Notes: a model not told the origin generated them from the sequence alone. A DNA stretch of 64,000 nt from Neorhodopirellula pilleata (GCF_007859915.1 NZ_SJPM01000001.1:1147086-1211085); one strand, 5' to 3'; positions 34,550 to 46,492 are shown, counted from the stretch's first letter. Translations and numbers: made by a program.

Positions 34550-37500
34550 ATGGTGTTTCAAGATCACGACTGGTTGCAACGATTTCGCATCACGACGGAT
34601 CAATTGCTGACAAAGCTCCGCCGTGAGGTCGCCAGCGACGCGGCGACCGTGCGGCTCGGGAAATTGGAACCGCGGTTGCTATTTAGCGCCACGCCGATCG
34701 ACCCCGCGCTGGCGGAACCTGCTTTCGTTGACAGCCAAGAAGATGCGGCAATGGTGATGTCGGTCGTTTCCGAGGACATTCAAGACGGTGCCGTCGCCTC
34801 GACCGTCGCCGGACCGACATCCCAAGCGACCGACTTGATCATCATTGATTCATTGGTACCCAATCTGCAGGAATTACTCGATGACCTGAACCGGTCACGT
34901 CCCGACGCGTCCGTCTTCATCTTGGACGGAAACCGCGACGGTGTGCAGCAGATCACCGAAATCTTGGACTCCCATTCGGGCCTCGCGTCGATTCACATCG
35001 TCTCGCATGCCGAAGATTCCGCCGTTCGTTTGGGCGACGCTTGGCTCGGCCCTGACAATGTGAACGCTTACGCCGGTCAACTCGCACAGTGGCAGTCGGC
35101 ATTGTCGGTCGACGCCGATATTCTGTTCTATGGATGCGACCTCGCCTCAGAAAGTTCAGGACGTGAGTTCCTGGAATCGCTCGCCGCGTTGACGGGTGCG
35201 GATGTCGCCGCCAGTGACGATGACACGGGCCATTCGCGGTACGGCGGTGATTGGGATTTGGAATTCACCGTCGGCATGATCGATTCGCCGATCGCCGTGA
35301 GTGAATCATTCCAAGAGAGTTGGCTGGGCAAATTGGCGATCATCCAAGTCGATACGTTTGACGACGAGGACAACTCCAATGCGACCACGTCTTTACGTGA
35401 AGCAGTCGAGCAAGCGAACTCGGGCGATACCATCCTACTAGGCGTGGGGACCTATGAAATACGATTCGGTTTGATCCAAATCAACGAAGACATCCGCATC
35501 GAAGGTGCCGGTGCCGGATCAACCACGATCGCACGGACCCAAAATAACGGACGAATATTCGAAACGAACAATACCGCCGTTGTTAGTATCTCCGGCGTCA
35601 CCATCCAAGGCGGAGAGGAAAACAACGGGGGAGGAATCTTCGTGAATAACGACAGCGTTTTGTATCTTTCTGACGCCGTGCTGCAGGACAATACGAGCAA
35701 CAAGGGCGGTGCGATTCACGTTCACGGGACCGCTCACTTGAATCGGGTCTTGCTCTTCAACAATACCTCTACGAACGACGGCGGCGCGATCTCGTTTCAC
35801 GGTAGCAACGGCGGATCACTCACCAACGTCACGATCAGTGGCAACACCACCGCCGGACTGGGCGGTGGTCTATGGACGGATTCGGACGTGACGATCACGA
35901 ATTCAACAATCACTAACAATGCCGCCGCCGATGGTGGCGGAATTTACGAGGACGATGCGGATGTCGAGATCGCTAATTCCATCGTCGTCAACAACTCCGC
36001 TTCGACCACCAATGACGACGTCTTCGGAGTATACATTTCGAACGGCCACAACATCATTGAGGTCATCGGTTCTGCCACCGGTCTTGCCGGCGACATCATC
36101 GGTGACGACGCCGGATTGCTCGCCCTGGCCGACAACGGTGGGCCGTTCGCGACGCACGCCATCACCTCCACCAGCGCCGCGTTGAACAGCGGTTTGGCCC
36201 TTGGCGGATTCACAAACCCTGGCGGAATCACGACCGACGCTCGAGGATACCAACGCGATTCGCAAACCGACATCGGCGCGTTCGAACTTGGCTGGACGCC
36301 TGAACTTTGGTTGACGACGAGCAATGACGTCGCTTCGCCAAGCGGGGTCAACGGTCTGAACGCATGGGACAAAAGCGAGATCATCGGACTTGGAGATCCC
36401 AACCTGTCTTTGGGAAGCGGAGGAACCAACGGAACCCTTGCATCGAAGTTCGATCTAAACGCGTTCGCCGACGATGGTTCCGCCAACATGAACGGCTTTC
36501 ATTTCGTCAGCCGAAACATGACGATCGGGGGTGCCAATGCGATCGAACTTCGGCAAGGCGACCTATTGTTCACAACCGGTAGTGAATCGTTTCACTCCGG
36601 CGCAGTCAATGTCTCCAATAAGGACGTCGTCTTGTTTCGACCCGACACCGTTGGTGACTATTCCTCGGGTACCTTCTCGATCGTCCTCGACGAAATGGCG
36701 TCGGGCAATCTGTATGCGATCACGCTTGTCGAAAAAACCACCATTCTCGGGGATGTCATCCTCGAAGCTGGCGATTTTCTCTACAGCAACGTTGTTACTT
36801 TCATCGCTAACGACATTTATTGGTATCAGACATCGGACGTCGGTGACGGGACCACGGACGGAGTCCGCGTCAAGCTGATTGATGGCGATGACCTCGGGAT
36901 CAGTTCCTGGACAGGGGACATTCAAGGGATCGATCTGATCGAAACCCGAATCACGATTGGCGGACAAACATTGGAGTCGGGAACGTTGCTCGTCAACGTC
37001 ACAGGGACCCAAGACGATGTCGGTGCCAACGGAATCACCACAACCGAGGACGATATCATCGCATTCGATCTATCGACGACGACACACGGAAGTGGCACCG
37101 CCGCAGGCACCGCATCGATCTTGATGAAGGCCAGCGACATCGGGCTCGATTCGACACCGGGTCGTCCCAACGGATTCTCGCTCGCCTATTCAATGCCGGC
37201 GACCGCAGCGCCTAACGTTGCCCCTACGGCGATCTCTTTGAGCACGACAAGTATCGATGAAAACGTCAATACGTCGGGTGGCCTCTCGATCGGTAGTTTC
37301 ACCACGACGGATGCCGATACCACCGAAACATTCACCTACGAAATCGTCGGAGGGGTCGATGCGGCGCTGTTTACTATCGGGGGTGCCAACAATGATGAAC
37401 TGCGGATCGATGATGGTTTGCTCGATCACGAGCGGCGTTCATCCTACCAAGTCGAAGTTCGGGTGCGGGATTCAGCGTCAAATTCACTGACATCCGTGTT

Positions 37501-40500
37501 CACGATCATGGTGAATGATCTCAACGACGTGGCACCCGTGATCACCGCCAATCAAGTTTTCAGCGTTTCCGAATCCGCCGCCAATGCAACCGTTATCGGA
37601 ACGGTCGTCGCGACCGACTTGGACAGTCCCGGTTCGCTCACCAATTGGACGATCACGGGAGGCAACTCAGAGGGCGTTTTTGCAATCGACGCGTCGACCG
37701 GGATGCTCCGCATTGCCGACAATTCGACATTGGATTTCGAGAATCAAACGACCTACACCCTTAGCGTTCGTGTCGGCGACGGAGTATCGCAGTCTTCCAA
37801 TGAAACCATACAAATTAACGTCGTCAACGTTTCCGAAGTGAACGCGGTTTGGTTTTCGACGTCAAGTGATGTCAGCAATTCCGGCAACCCAGATCTTGCC
37901 GCTTGGGACCAGGACCAAATCATTCAACTCACCGACCCGAACCTGAACTTCGATCCCAACGGCGGAACGACCAGCGGTCTACTGGGAACGACCGGGTTCA
38001 AAATATCAAACTTCAACTCCGGCCCATCGGCCCGCATCGAGGGAATTCACGCGGTCTGGTCAGACTTGACCGTGGGTACCGGGGCCAATCAATTTGAACT
38101 ACGTGCGGGAGATTTGATCCTAACGCTGGCATCCGATAACGTGACGTTGAACAGCGAAACCGAACCTGACCGCACGTTTGACAAGAACGATGTGTTCGTA
38201 TTCCGCCCGACAACCGAGGGCGATTACACGGCGGGCAATTTCTATCACCTACTCGACGATCCGCTGAACGCCGGACGCATCCGGGGTGTTTCGTTGGTAG
38301 AAAACGCCGGCGGCGTTCAAGTCGGTGACACGACTTTGGCTCAAGGAACGTTTTTGTTGGTACGTGACGGTGCAAACGAAGAAGACCGAGTCTATACGTT
38401 CCAAGCTGACACGATCGGGCTGGGGAGCACTTCCGGAACGAGTCAGATCTTGCTCGAGGGCAGCGGTACTGCCGAGACCGCAGATGGTGGCAATCTCGGC
38501 TTTTCTGAGCGAATCGACGCCGTACATATCGTTGCATCCGACCGCGTTATTGGCGGTACCACATTGCTAGCGGGCGACCTTCTGTTGTCAACCTACCAAG
38601 TCAATTCGATTGCCGGTACCGCGGTGGAAGACCAGGATGTGGTACGACTAAGAATGACGACGACTCGCATCGGAGGCACGCACTCGACAGGATCGGCAGT
38701 CGTGTTCCTTGACGCCAGCGACATCCAAATGCAACCGGGAAGTTCGTCCGAAGATATTGATGCGGTCACGCTCGTCGAAGGCGCACTGGCCAATCGAGCT
38801 GTCGGACCGATCGCGGATACCAACACCGCCGCGAACGGTATCCTCGAAACCGCGACGCCAGGAACATCGGTCGGCATCACGGCGTTCGCGACGGACCCGG
38901 ACACGGGTGACACGGTCACCTATACGCTCGATGATGATGCATCAGGGCGATTCCAGATCAACACGGTGTCCGGTCAAGTCACGCTCAATGACGACCTAAA
39001 CTACGAAGCCGCCTCGAGCCATCAGATCACGGTTCGCGCTACCAGCAGCGATACGTCCTTCCGCACGCTCGCGTTCACTATTGCGGTTCTCGATGTCAAT
39101 GAAGCACCGACGTTGGAATTGTCCACCGACGCATTGACGCTCGCCGAAAACACCAATACATCCACGTCCATCACCGTGGCCACGCTCACCGTGAACGACG
39201 ACGCCTTGGGCACCGAAGTGATTACCTTGTCCGGTGCCGATCATCAGAAGTTTGAAGTGATCGGGAACACACTGAGGCTGCGTGCGAACACCGTGTTGGA
39301 TTTCGAAACGCAATCAACCCTGGAAGTGATTGTTTCAATCGACGACAACACCGTAGGTGCCACACCGGACGATTCCCAACGATTCGAATTGACCATCACG
39401 AACGCGAACGATGCCGCGACGGGGGCACCCGTCATTCAAGGCGACTTCGTCGTCGGACAAACATTGAGCGTCGACACATCCTTGATCGCCGACGAGGACG
39501 GCTTGGGAGCGTTTAACTACCAGTGGTTGCGTGGCGGAACCGAGATCACCGATGCGGTCGATTCCGTTTATACCTTGCGACCGGAGGACGTGGGCGAAAC
39601 GATTCAAGTCGAAGTGCGTTTCATCGATGGGCAATCCAATCAGGAAGGCCCGCTGACCAGCATCGCGACGACGACGGTCGCTCGGTTCAACACCGCACCG
39701 ACTCTGAATGATCATCAAATGAACGCAGTCAGCGGCCAAGAAATCTTTGTTCCTAAATTAGTGTTCGAGTCGCTGGCAACCGATCCCGAAGGCGATGAAC
39801 TGACGGCCGTTTTGGTGACTCCGCCCGAACATGGAACGCTGAATCTCGCCGCCAACGGGCGTTTTTTGTACAAGGCGGAGGACGGATTTATCGGCCAGGT
39901 AACATTCCAGTGGATGGCGAGCGACGGTTCACTGATGAGCAATGTCGCGACAGTCACCATCAATGTTAGGCCTCCCCGAATTTTAGTCCCCAATCCACCG
40001 ACGGATTCACCAACGAACCCAGGCGGCGAATCGACGAACACGGGTGATTCGGACAACTCAACGAACTCATCCGACAATGACGACACCAGTTCGGAGAATT
40101 CCGATACATCATCCAGTTCCGACGAAACCTCCGAAGCAGCTGACCAAGCGACCAGCCCGATCGCCAAGATCAACGGCGGTGAATCAACCGACGGCACAAG
40201 CACCGCCCAGACCGGCGCGAGCGGAGAGTTGTCCCTGGCGCAACCATCTGGTACCTCGACGAACGAAAAAACGGCTTCCGACCAAACGGACATCGTCGCT
40301 TCGTCGTCCGCCTCGAATACGGCAGATGCGTCTGATCGATCAAATCGCTCTACACGCACCAACAGCATGTTGGAATCAACCAACATCACCCGCATCGATA
40401 ACGAAGGTGCCGCTCTGGCATGGGAGGACATGGTCGCGTTGACGCGTCCGGGCGTGATGTGGGACGACTTGGACGATCGTCGAGATCAAGTGGAGTCACA

Positions 40501-40759
40501 AATCCAAGGCGACTTGATCGTGGTCGGTTCCGCCGGCGCGGCCGCTTCAAGCATGACCGTCGGGGTTCTGGCCTGGGCGATGCGAAGCGGATTCCTGGTT
40601 TCAGGACTCATCGCACACATGCCCGCGTGGAGTGGTGTCGACCCGTTGATGATTATGCAGGGCGTGTCGGCCGATGGTCGGGGTGCCGACCAAGAAACAC
40701 TGGAAGAACTCATGGATCGCCAATCCAAGGCGATCGATTCGGAGGAGACCGCCGTATGA
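34550..40759 (+). CDS. Giant LEPR-XLL / DUF4347 / cadherin-like surface protein
   Basis: 2,069 residues. Order, with approximate positions: LEPR-XLL motif [11 protein letters not shown] (38-48); DUF4347 (about 95-250, with [20 protein letters not shown] and [12 protein letters not shown]); a beta-helix introduced by [13 protein letters not shown] (from about 281); a 300-residue unit starting LTTSNDV (about 587) and repeated at about 1100 (FSTSSDV); cadherin-like repeats between and after these; an Ig-like and a Big-type domain (about 1628-1812); a Ser/Thr/Asp/Asn linker; and a C-terminal hydrophobic helix ([20 protein letters not shown] region, about 1992-2024). It is very acidic and likely calcium-binding. 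It is divergent from the exporter operon and overlaps the kinase gene. The frame opens with TTG at 34469; the ATG at 34550 puts LEPR at a typical distance from the start. Confidence 0.9.
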   Translation: MVFQDHDWLQRFRITTDQLLTKLRREVASDAATVRLGKLEPRLLFSATPIDPALAEPAFVDSQEDAAMVMSVVSEDIQDGAVASTVAGPTSQATDLIIIDSLVPNLQELLDDLNRSRPDASVFILDGNRDGVQQITEILDSHSGLASIHIVSHAEDSAVRLGDAWLGPDNVNAYAGQLAQWQSALSVDADILFYGCDLASESSGREFLESLAALTGADVAASDDDTGHSRYGGDWDLEFTVGMIDSPIAVSESFQESWLGKLAIIQVDTFDDEDNSNATTSLREAVEQANSGDTILLGVGTYEIRFGLIQINEDIRIEGAGAGSTTIARTQNNGRIFETNNTAVVSISGVTIQGGEENNGGGIFVNNDSVLYLSDAVLQDNTSNKGGAIHVHGTAHLNRVLLFNNTSTNDGGAISFHGSNGGSLTNVTISGNTTAGLGGGLWTDSDVTITNSTITNNAAADGGGIYEDDADVEIANSIVVNNSASTTNDDVFGVYISNGHNIIEVIGSATGLAGDIIGDDAGLLALADNGGPFATHAITSTSAALNSGLALGGFTNPGGITTDARGYQRDSQTDIGAFELGWTPELWLTTSNDVASPSGVNGLNAWDKSEIIGLGDPNLSLGSGGTNGTLASKFDLNAFADDGSANMNGFHFVSRNMTIGGANAIELRQGDLLFTTGSESFHSGAVNVSNKDVVLFRPDTVGDYSSGTFSIVLDEMASGNLYAITLVEKTTILGDVILEAGDFLYSNVVTFIANDIYWYQTSDVGDGTTDGVRVKLIDGDDLGISSWTGDIQGIDLIETRITIGGQTLESGTLLVNVTGTQDDVGANGITTTEDDIIAFDLSTTTHGSGTAAGTASILMKASDIGLDSTPGRPNGFSLAYSMPATAAPNVAPTAISLSTTSIDENVNTSGGLSIGSFTTTDADTTETFTYEIVGGVDAALFTIGGANNDELRIDDGLLDHERRSSYQVEVRVRDSASNSLTSVFTIMVNDLNDVAPVITANQVFSVSESAANATVIGTVVATDLDSPGSLTNWTITGGNSEGVFAIDASTGMLRIADNSTLDFENQTTYTLSVRVGDGVSQSSNETIQINVVNVSEVNAVWFSTSSDVSNSGNPDLAAWDQDQIIQLTDPNLNFDPNGGTTSGLLGTTGFKISNFNSGPSARIEGIHAVWSDLTVGTGANQFELRAGDLILTLASDNVTLNSETEPDRTFDKNDVFVFRPTTEGDYTAGNFYHLLDDPLNAGRIRGVSLVENAGGVQVGDTTLAQGTFLLVRDGANEEDRVYTFQADTIGLGSTSGTSQILLEGSGTAETADGGNLGFSERIDAVHIVASDRVIGGTTLLAGDLLLSTYQVNSIAGTAVEDQDVVRLRMTTTRIGGTHSTGSAVVFLDASDIQMQPGSSSEDIDAVTLVEGALANRAVGPIADTNTAANGILETATPGTSVGITAFATDPDTGDTVTYTLDDDASGRFQINTVSGQVTLNDDLNYEAASSHQITVRATSSDTSFRTLAFTIAVLDVNEAPTLELSTDALTLAENTNTSTSITVATLTVNDDALGTEVITLSGADHQKFEVIGNTLRLRANTVLDFETQSTLEVIVSIDDNTVGATPDDSQRFELTITNANDAATGAPVIQGDFVVGQTLSVDTSLIADEDGLGAFNYQWLRGGTEITDAVDSVYTLRPEDVGETIQVEVRFIDGQSNQEGPLTSIATTTVARFNTAPTLNDHQMNAVSGQEIFVPKLVFESLATDPEGDELTAVLVTPPEHGTLNLAANGRFLYKAEDGFIGQVTFQWMASDGSLMSNVATVTINVRPPRILVPNPPTDSPTNPGGESTNTGDSDNSTNSSDNDDTSSENSDTSSSSDETSEAADQATSPIAKINGGESTDGTSTAQTGASGELSLAQPSGTSTNEKTASDQTDIVASSSASNTADASDRSNRSTRTNSMLESTNITRIDNEGAALAWEDMVALTRPGVMWDDLDDRRDQVESQIQGDLIVVGSAGAAASSMTVGVLAWAMRSGFLVSGLIAHMPAWSGVDPLMIMQGVSADGRGADQETLEELMDRQSKAIDSEETAV

Positions 40760-43707
40760 GATCACCGCTCAAGCGATTCACATCTTGTTACAACCGCATT
40801 CCCGTGCGTTTGCGATTGTCTTTCGGCCTGGTCGGATTGATGACCGGAAGTCTGCTCGTCGCCAGCGCCGCCGGGTTCTTTCCCAACGAACAGCGTGAAA
40901 TTTTGCGGAGCCGCTCGCGGATCTGTGAAACCCTCGCGATCAGTGGCACGGCGATGGCCTCGACCGGACAGATCGAGTCACTGCAGGTAACCTTGGAATC
41001 GGTCGTGCACCGAGATCCGCAAATCCTTTCGATCGGCTTAAAAAGCGTCAATGGCGGTTTGGTTGTTTCGGCCGGACCGCATGAAGAAGTTTGGCTGCAT
41101 CCGGATTCGCAAGACGCTACCCACATGAGCGTCCCAGTTTACCGCCAAGGCAAACAATGGGGCGAAATGCAGATTCGATTCGAGCCAACCGGCGGACTTT
41201 GGGGACTGAACCATTGGGGGCCCGCTTGGTTGTTGATCGTCCTGATTCCCGCGTGTCTGATCCAGTTTTCGTTCTTCCTGCGTAAGACATTGCAAAGTTT
41301 GGATCCTTCCGGTGCGGTTCCCACCCATGTCGAGAAGGCACTCGATACCTTCACCGTCGGGTTGGTGTTGCTCAACGCCGATCAACGGACCTTGTTCGCG
41401 AACAAACGTTTGACGCAGTTACTCGATATACCCGCGAGTGAATTGGTCGGGAAGTATATTTCGGCGTCCGACTGGATCATTGCCGACCGCGATGAAGGGG
41501 AAAAGACTCTTCCATGGGAAGAAGCCCGACAAATCAACGATTCGGTTCACGATCGAATTCTGCAGATGGACGTCAAGGGCCGACGTTTAACCTTCACGGT
41601 CAATTGCACACCGATTACCGGCCAAGGGTTCTTGACCACGTTCGATGACATCACATTGATCGAAGAGAACAAAGTCGCATTGGCTCAAGCACGCGATGCG
41701 GCACAACACGCCAACGAAGCCAAGAGTGAGTTCCTCGCCAACATGAGCCACGAGATTCGCACGCCGTTGAACGCCGTCTTGGGGTTCACGGACGTGCTGC
41801 GTCGTGGATTGGTAACCGATTCCGATGAAGCCGTCGATCATCTAAACATGATTCACCGGTCCGGTGCCCACCTACTTGAACTCATCAACGATATCTTGGA
41901 TCTTTCCAAAATCGAAGCCGGTCGGATGGAAGTCGAGTCGATCGACACTTACATCGACGCAGTCATTATGGATGTCGCCAATACGCTCAAGGTGCGAGCA
42001 GACGAAAACGACCTTGAATTGAACGTCCGTTTGGAAACGGCCATCCCCCGCGTCATTACGTCCGATCCGACGCGTCTGCGGCAAGTGATCATGAACTTGG
42101 TCGGCAATGCGATTAAGTTCACCGAATCAGGAAGCGTGTCGATCATCGCGGCGATGCGTCAATCCGAATCATCCGCCGGATTTGAATCGTCAAAGGTGTT
42201 GCGAATCGATGTCATCGACACCGGAATCGGAATGACGCCGGAACAACAAGCAAGGATTTTTGAGTCGTTCTCCCAAGCCGACAGCACCACGACGCGGAAG
42301 TTCGGCGGCACGGGGTTGGGATTGTCGATTAGCCAACGTCTGTCTGAATCACTCGGCGGACGTCTGACCGTTGAGAGTAAACCCGGCATGGGCAGTACGT
42401 TTCGCGTGGAGTTGCCGATCGACGATGAGGACACGTCTGATCTGATGTCGCCGAGCGAGTTCGAGGATCTGCGACGTCGTCGGACGAACGAAGCCGTCGC
42501 CGCGAAGTTGATTCGATTACCTGCCAAACGCGTCCTGGTCGTCGACGATGGCGAATCGAATCGCCGATTGATTGAACTGGTTTTGACACGAGCCGGAGCT
42601 TTGGTCGCGACCGCCGCTAACGGTCTCGAAGCGATCGAAAGCATCGCCGAGGAAACTCCCGCATTGGTGCTGATGGACATGCAAATGCCCGTGCTCGATG
42701 GCTATACCGCCACCGAGCGATTGCGGGCCGCCGGATTCACCATTCCGATCATCGCTCTGACGGGCAATGCGATGGTCGGTGACCGTGAGAAGTGCATGGA
42801 TGCGGGATGCAACGACTTCCTCAGTAAGCCGGTCAATATCGACCTGTTGTTGCAACTCGCAGCAACTCACCTTGACTCGGCGTCCGAGCCACATGAGTTC
42901 GTATCACCCATGTCCGTTGGCACAGCCGACGCGATCGAGTTTTCATCATTGTTACCGTCCGCTTCAATGCCTTCGAAAACGGATCGCCCGATTTTCCCAA
43001 CGCTGCCGATGGATGATCCTGACTTCCGAGAAATCACAATGGGATTCTTGGATCGACTGCCCTCGCGATTAACGAATATCGAAATCGCCATCGCGGCGAT
43101 GGACTTTGAAACCGTTCACAGCGACGCTCACTGGCTTAAAGGTGCCGGTGGAACGGTCGGCCTGGACGTCTTCACCCCCGTTGCGAAACAGCTCGAGGAA
43201 GCCGCCAAGGCGAGAGAAACGGAGTTGGCCAGCGAGATCCTACGACAACTTTACGAATTGAGCGATCGAATCGTCATTCCGGCAACACAAACGCCTCATG
43301 CGACAGCCCCGCCCGCCGAGGATCGTTCAAGCGGATCGTTAGATGAACGATCTGATGAGGGGCCGGTCCTCTGCACGTTACCGATGGACGATCCCGATTT
43401 TTATGAAATCGTTATCGGATTCGTTAGGCGACTCGACGAGCGCTTGCCAAAGATGGCCGAGGAACTCAATGAAGCGAGGTTTGAAGATCTCGCGACTAAC
43501 GCCCACTGGCTTAAAGGGGCCGGCGGGACCGTCGGTTTTCCCTCGCTGACTCAACCGGCGTCGGAATTATTGATTGCATCGAAACGCCGGGATCCTGACG
43601 CTTGCCGGACCCAATTGGACTATTTGCGATCAACCCGACAGCGAATGGTCGTGGGAAATGCTGCTACAAGCGGCATAACTGACAAACCCCCAACCGTGTC
43701 GTGTTGA
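40756..43707 (+). CDS. Hybrid sensor histidine kinase with receiver and two Hpt domains
   Basis: 983 residues. TM1 is near 15-36 ([20 protein letters not shown]), a periplasmic sensor of about 120 residues follows, and TM2 is at about 158-175. Then a PAS-like domain, HisKA with the phosphorylated His in [15 protein letters not shown] (about 332), HATPase with [13 protein letters not shown], and a receiver [12 protein letters not shown] with Asp in [14 protein letters not shown] (about 641). Two Hpt domains each carry [11 protein letters not shown] (His at about 792 and 916). The two Hpt copies are clearly related to each other and look like a tandem duplication. The start ATG overlaps the giant protein's TGA (ATGA), so the kinase is translationally coupled to it. 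The longer frame from 40420 is only shadow sequence inside the upstream gene. Confidence 0.95.
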   Translation: MRSPLKRFTSCYNRIPVRLRLSFGLVGLMTGSLLVASAAGFFPNEQREILRSRSRICETLAISGTAMASTGQIESLQVTLESVVHRDPQILSIGLKSVNGGLVVSAGPHEEVWLHPDSQDATHMSVPVYRQGKQWGEMQIRFEPTGGLWGLNHWGPAWLLIVLIPACLIQFSFFLRKTLQSLDPSGAVPTHVEKALDTFTVGLVLLNADQRTLFANKRLTQLLDIPASELVGKYISASDWIIADRDEGEKTLPWEEARQINDSVHDRILQMDVKGRRLTFTVNCTPITGQGFLTTFDDITLIEENKVALAQARDAAQHANEAKSEFLANMSHEIRTPLNAVLGFTDVLRRGLVTDSDEAVDHLNMIHRSGAHLLELINDILDLSKIEAGRMEVESIDTYIDAVIMDVANTLKVRADENDLELNVRLETAIPRVITSDPTRLRQVIMNLVGNAIKFTESGSVSIIAAMRQSESSAGFESSKVLRIDVIDTGIGMTPEQQARIFESFSQADSTTTRKFGGTGLGLSISQRLSESLGGRLTVESKPGMGSTFRVELPIDDEDTSDLMSPSEFEDLRRRRTNEAVAAKLIRLPAKRVLVVDDGESNRRLIELVLTRAGALVATAANGLEAIESIAEETPALVLMDMQMPVLDGYTATERLRAAGFTIPIIALTGNAMVGDREKCMDAGCNDFLSKPVNIDLLLQLAATHLDSASEPHEFVSPMSVGTADAIEFSSLLPSASMPSKTDRPIFPTLPMDDPDFREITMGFLDRLPSRLTNIEIAIAAMDFETVHSDAHWLKGAGGTVGLDVFTPVAKQLEEAAKARETELASEILRQLYELSDRIVIPATQTPHATAPPAEDRSSGSLDERSDEGPVLCTLPMDDPDFYEIVIGFVRRLDERLPKMAEELNEARFEDLATNAHWLKGAGGTVGFPSLTQPASELLIASKRRDPDACRTQLDYLRSTRQRMVVGNAATSGITDKPPTVSC

Positions 43708-43808
43708 GCAATCCCACAATGACGAACACAACCCGTCGCTGGTCAAGGTCGAGTCTTATTTTTCATCAGTGAGGGTTCGCTCTTACATACTGAAGGCTAA
43801 TCCGATCA

Positions 43809-45125
43809 ATGGTAGGCCCCGTTTCGGATCGGCATATTTCAAACTTTTGTCTGGGTTCCATGAGCGATTCAACGATTACCGTTGCACCTTCCAGTACCGC
43901 CTTCTCCGCAAACCCGCTGGGGGCGTTGCCGGCGGCAACGTCCGCAGCCAAACCAGTTTTGGCGGATCGACCGGCGCATGTGTTGCCTGGCAAAATCATG
44001 ATCGTCGACGACGAGATCGCCAACGTATTGATCGTCAAGAAATACTTAGAGCGAGCCGGCTATCGTTCGTTCGAGACCACGACGGATTCGGCTGCCGCGA
44101 TACGGATCATTAATGCGACGAAGCCGGATATCTTGCTGCTGGACATCAACATGCCGAGCGTGGACGGTATTGAGATCTTGCGAGAGCTCCGCCGCACACC
44201 CGAATACAAACACTTGCCGGTTCTGATTCTGACGGCCAACACGGACGAAAACATCAAGTTGACTTGTTTGGAACTTGGCGCGACCGACTTTCTGCTCAAG
44301 CCCGTTGATCCGATGGACCTCACTCCGCGGGTTCGAAACTCCTTAAAAATGAAGTCGTTCCAAGACCGTTTGCAGCATCACGCGACGGAATTGGAAATCA
44401 AGGTCGAGCAACGCACCCGAGAATTGGAAGCGTCACGTCGCGAAGTCGTTTACTGTTTGGCCCGTGCCGCCGAACTTCGCGACAACGACACCGGTAACCA
44501 TGTGATCCGAGTCGGACGTTTTGCCGGGATCATTGCCAAGAGTATGGGCTTGCCTGAATGGTTCATACGCGACATCGAGATGGCCGCTCAACTGCATGAC
44601 GTCGGCAAGATCGCGATCCCTGATGCGATTCTGCTCAAACCCGGAAAGCTTGAACCCGAAGAGTTCGAGATCATTCAAAACCACGTCAAGTTCGGTCATC
44701 AAATCATCGAACCGCACGCCGGTACGGATGCCCGATTGCTGCGTCAACACGTGGACTTCGGCAGCGATATGCTTCGCAACGGTAGTGCATTGATGCGATT
44801 AGCGGCCAGCATCGCGCAAACGCATCACGAACGATTCGACGGCACCGGATACCCGCTCGGGTTAGCCGGAACGGATATTCCGCTCGAAGGACGAATCACA
44901 GCGGTCGCGGACGTTTTCGATGCGTTGTCGGCCGAACGTCCTTATAAGAAAGCGATGCCGCGTGAAAAATGTTTCTCGATCTTACGAGAAGGACGCGGGA
45001 CCCACTTCGATCCTGATGTGCTCGATGCATTCTTCGCCTCGACAAAAGAAATCGTCCGAGTCCAACTCGACTTCATGGACCACGTCGAACCGATCAAACC
45101 GATTGTTGCCGCGCCGACCTCATGA
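43809..45125 (+). CDS. Response regulator with HD-GYP phosphodiesterase domain
   Basis: 438 residues (421 if the ATG at 43860 is used). After a low-complexity N-terminus, the receiver is GKIMIVDDEIANVLIVKKYL with the phospho-Asp in DILLLDINMPSVDGIEIL and Lys in FLLKPVDPMDL. A coiled-coil link EIKVEQRTRELEASRREVVY leads to the HD-GYP domain: LRDNDTGNHVIRVG, AAQLHDVGKIAIPDA, HHERFDGTGYPLGLAG and AVADVFDALSAERPYKKAM. These are all the metal-binding motifs of c-di-GMP phosphodiesterases of the RpfG type. It lies about 100 bases behind the hybrid kinase on the same strand and is its most likely output, linking the giant protein locus to c-di-GMP. Confidence 0.95.
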   Translation: MVGPVSDRHISNFCLGSMSDSTITVAPSSTAFSANPLGALPAATSAAKPVLADRPAHVLPGKIMIVDDEIANVLIVKKYLERAGYRSFETTTDSAAAIRIINATKPDILLLDINMPSVDGIEILRELRRTPEYKHLPVLILTANTDENIKLTCLELGATDFLLKPVDPMDLTPRVRNSLKMKSFQDRLQHHATELEIKVEQRTRELEASRREVVYCLARAAELRDNDTGNHVIRVGRFAGIIAKSMGLPEWFIRDIEMAAQLHDVGKIAIPDAILLKPGKLEPEEFEIIQNHVKFGHQIIEPHAGTDARLLRQHVDFGSDMLRNGSALMRLAASIAQTHHERFDGTGYPLGLAGTDIPLEGRITAVADVFDALSAERPYKKAMPREKCFSILREGRGTHFDPDVLDAFFASTKEIVRVQLDFMDHVEPIKPIVAAPTS

Positions 45126-45140
45126 CACCGGCTATCGGTC

Positions 45141-46049
45141 TTATAGAGATCCAGGTTCGGCCTGAGCACACCGCGTCTGATTCAGATCTCTCTCGATTTG
45201 AATTGTCGAATGGCTGATTCGAAAGTCGTGCTCCAAATCGTGCGCGATCTGGCGCAATAATGCGTCGTCGCTTTCAATGCTGGATTTGACCAAGTGAACC
45301 GTGAGCGCCGTTTCCGTCGTGCTGATCGCCCAAACATGCAGGTCATGGACCGCTTCAACACCAGGCAACGCCGCAAGGTAGTCCTCCACGTCGCCGATAC
45401 AAATGTGTTTGGGAACCGACTGCACGGCGAGTTCAAACGAATCACGCAGCAACCCGAGCGTGGCAACAAAGATGATAACCGCGATCAAAAGGCTCATGAG
45501 CGGATCGATCCACTGCCAGCTAGTGTAAAGGATCACGGTGCCGGCAATCGCCACGCCCAACGACAACAGCGCGTCGGCGGCCATGTGCAAGAACGCACCT
45601 CGAAGATTGATATCGTCGTGCCTGCCCTTCATGAACAACAACGCGGTCACCGTATTGATCACGACGCCGATCAACGCGACCACGATCACGGTCGGTGCCG
45701 CCACTTCGCTGTCGCTGGCGAACCGTCCGATCGCTTCCCAAGCAATTCCCCCGACGGCCAACAGAAGCAACAGGGCGTTCAACAACGCCGCCAAAATGGT
45801 GGTGCTGCGAAGACCGTAGGTGCGAGTTTGGGTCGGATGGATCTTGCCCAATGCGTAACCCGCCCACGCCAGCAGCAGTCCCAGAACGTCGCTGAGGTTG
45901 TGTCCCGCGTCGGCGAGCAGCGCCAACGAATTGCCGTAAACGCCGTAAGCCGCTTCGATCACAACAAAGATCACGTTGAGCGAAACGCCCACGGCGAACG
46001 CGGTGCCGTAGTTTTGTTCTGTGACATGATGGTGAGAGCATTGGTGCAT
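45141..46049 (-). CDS. Cation diffusion facilitator family heavy-metal efflux protein
   Basis: 302 residues, CzcD/ZitB-like. The His-rich start MHQCSHHHVTEQNYG is followed by six membrane helices with the zinc-site pairs ALLADAGHNLSDVLG (TM2) and GAFLHMAADALLSLG (TM5). The cytoplasmic C-terminal domain starts near CIGDVEDYLAALPGVEAVHD. It exchanges Zn2+, Co2+ or Cd2+ for protons across the inner membrane. It converges on the HD-GYP gene (15 bases between stops). No metal regulator gene is adjacent. The His-rich N-terminus is the usual zinc-binding tail. Confidence 0.95.
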   Translation of the reverse strand: MHQCSHHHVTEQNYGTAFAVGVSLNVIFVVIEAAYGVYGNSLALLADAGHNLSDVLGLLLAWAGYALGKIHPTQTRTYGLRSTTILAALLNALLLLLAVGGIAWEAIGRFASDSEVAAPTVIVVALIGVVINTVTALLFMKGRHDDINLRGAFLHMAADALLSLGVAIAGTVILYTSWQWIDPLMSLLIAVIIFVATLGLLRDSFELAVQSVPKHICIGDVEDYLAALPGVEAVHDLHVWAISTTETALTVHLVKSSIESDDALLRQIAHDLEHDFRISHSTIQIERDLNQTRCAQAEPGSL

Positions 46050-46199
46050 GGACGGTAATCTAACACGGAATCAAGATCGTCGGGCCGGGGTCGCCCCATC
46101 GCTCGAAGCCATTCCAAGTTCAAAGGAATTTTCGCGAGTTTTTTTGGGTGTTTTCCCGCATCAATGATCCTGTGTCCACGGTCGATGATATATCCAGGG

Positions 46200-46250
46200 C
46201 AACAAGACGAACGGCTGACCCCTGGGGCACGGGGGCGGTCGTCTCGTCTT
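46200..46250 (+). terminator. Strong hairpin with T-run, no obvious upstream gene
   Basis: AACAAGACGA (46200-46209) pairs with TCGTCTTGTT (about 46236-46245). Inside, ACGGCTGACCCC pairs imperfectly with GGGGGCGGTCGT around an 8-base loop, and the T-run follows directly. It is the best intrinsic terminator in the window. No plus-strand gene lies between the HD-GYP stop (45125) and here, because the CDF gene is on the other strand. It could end a small RNA or act as an attenuator for the gene at 46493. Confidence 0.6.
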
Positions 46251-46279
46251 GTTTTTTGCGTCGAAGGCATCTCAGGGCC

Positions 46280-46391
46280 GGCGGGATGTTGATTTAGTCC
46301 GCATCGCAACCCGCTGCGTAAGCGAGGGATCATTGGTATTGGACTCATCCCTCGCTTACGCAGCGGGTTACGATTAAACCAACAGCCCGCC
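46280..46391. repeat. Palindromic element, family B copy 1
   Basis: The ends are GGCGGGATGTTGATTTAGTC and, inverted, ATTAAACCAACAGCCCGCC. The inner arms are CGCAACCCGCTGCGTAAGCG with AGGGAT, and their complement ATCCCTCGCTTACGCAGCGG. The ends are those of family A, while the core is unrelated. It sits about 100 bases upstream of the DUF1080 gene. Confidence 0.85.
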
Positions 46392-46492
46392 AGCATCGAT
46401 TTGTCGTACTACGAAGTCGTGCGAAGCGAATCCTTGGAGTATCATGGTGCGGTTGTTCCGCTCCCACCTCCCCCCCCACCCCGCTTCCCACC

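Noticed and set aside
40420..40755. Upstream extension of the hybrid kinase frame
   Set aside because: It overlaps the end of the giant protein gene in another frame and reads Arg/Gly-rich shadow sequence; the ATG at 40756 gives a clean kinase N-terminus.
45294..46058. 254-codon ORF opposite the cation efflux gene
   Set aside because: Composition is that of an antisense shadow (Arg/Gln/His-rich) and the opposite strand has full family motifs.
46060..46250. Metal riboswitch for the cation efflux gene
   Set aside because: The strong hairpin is oriented away from that gene and no known metal riboswitch core is visible.
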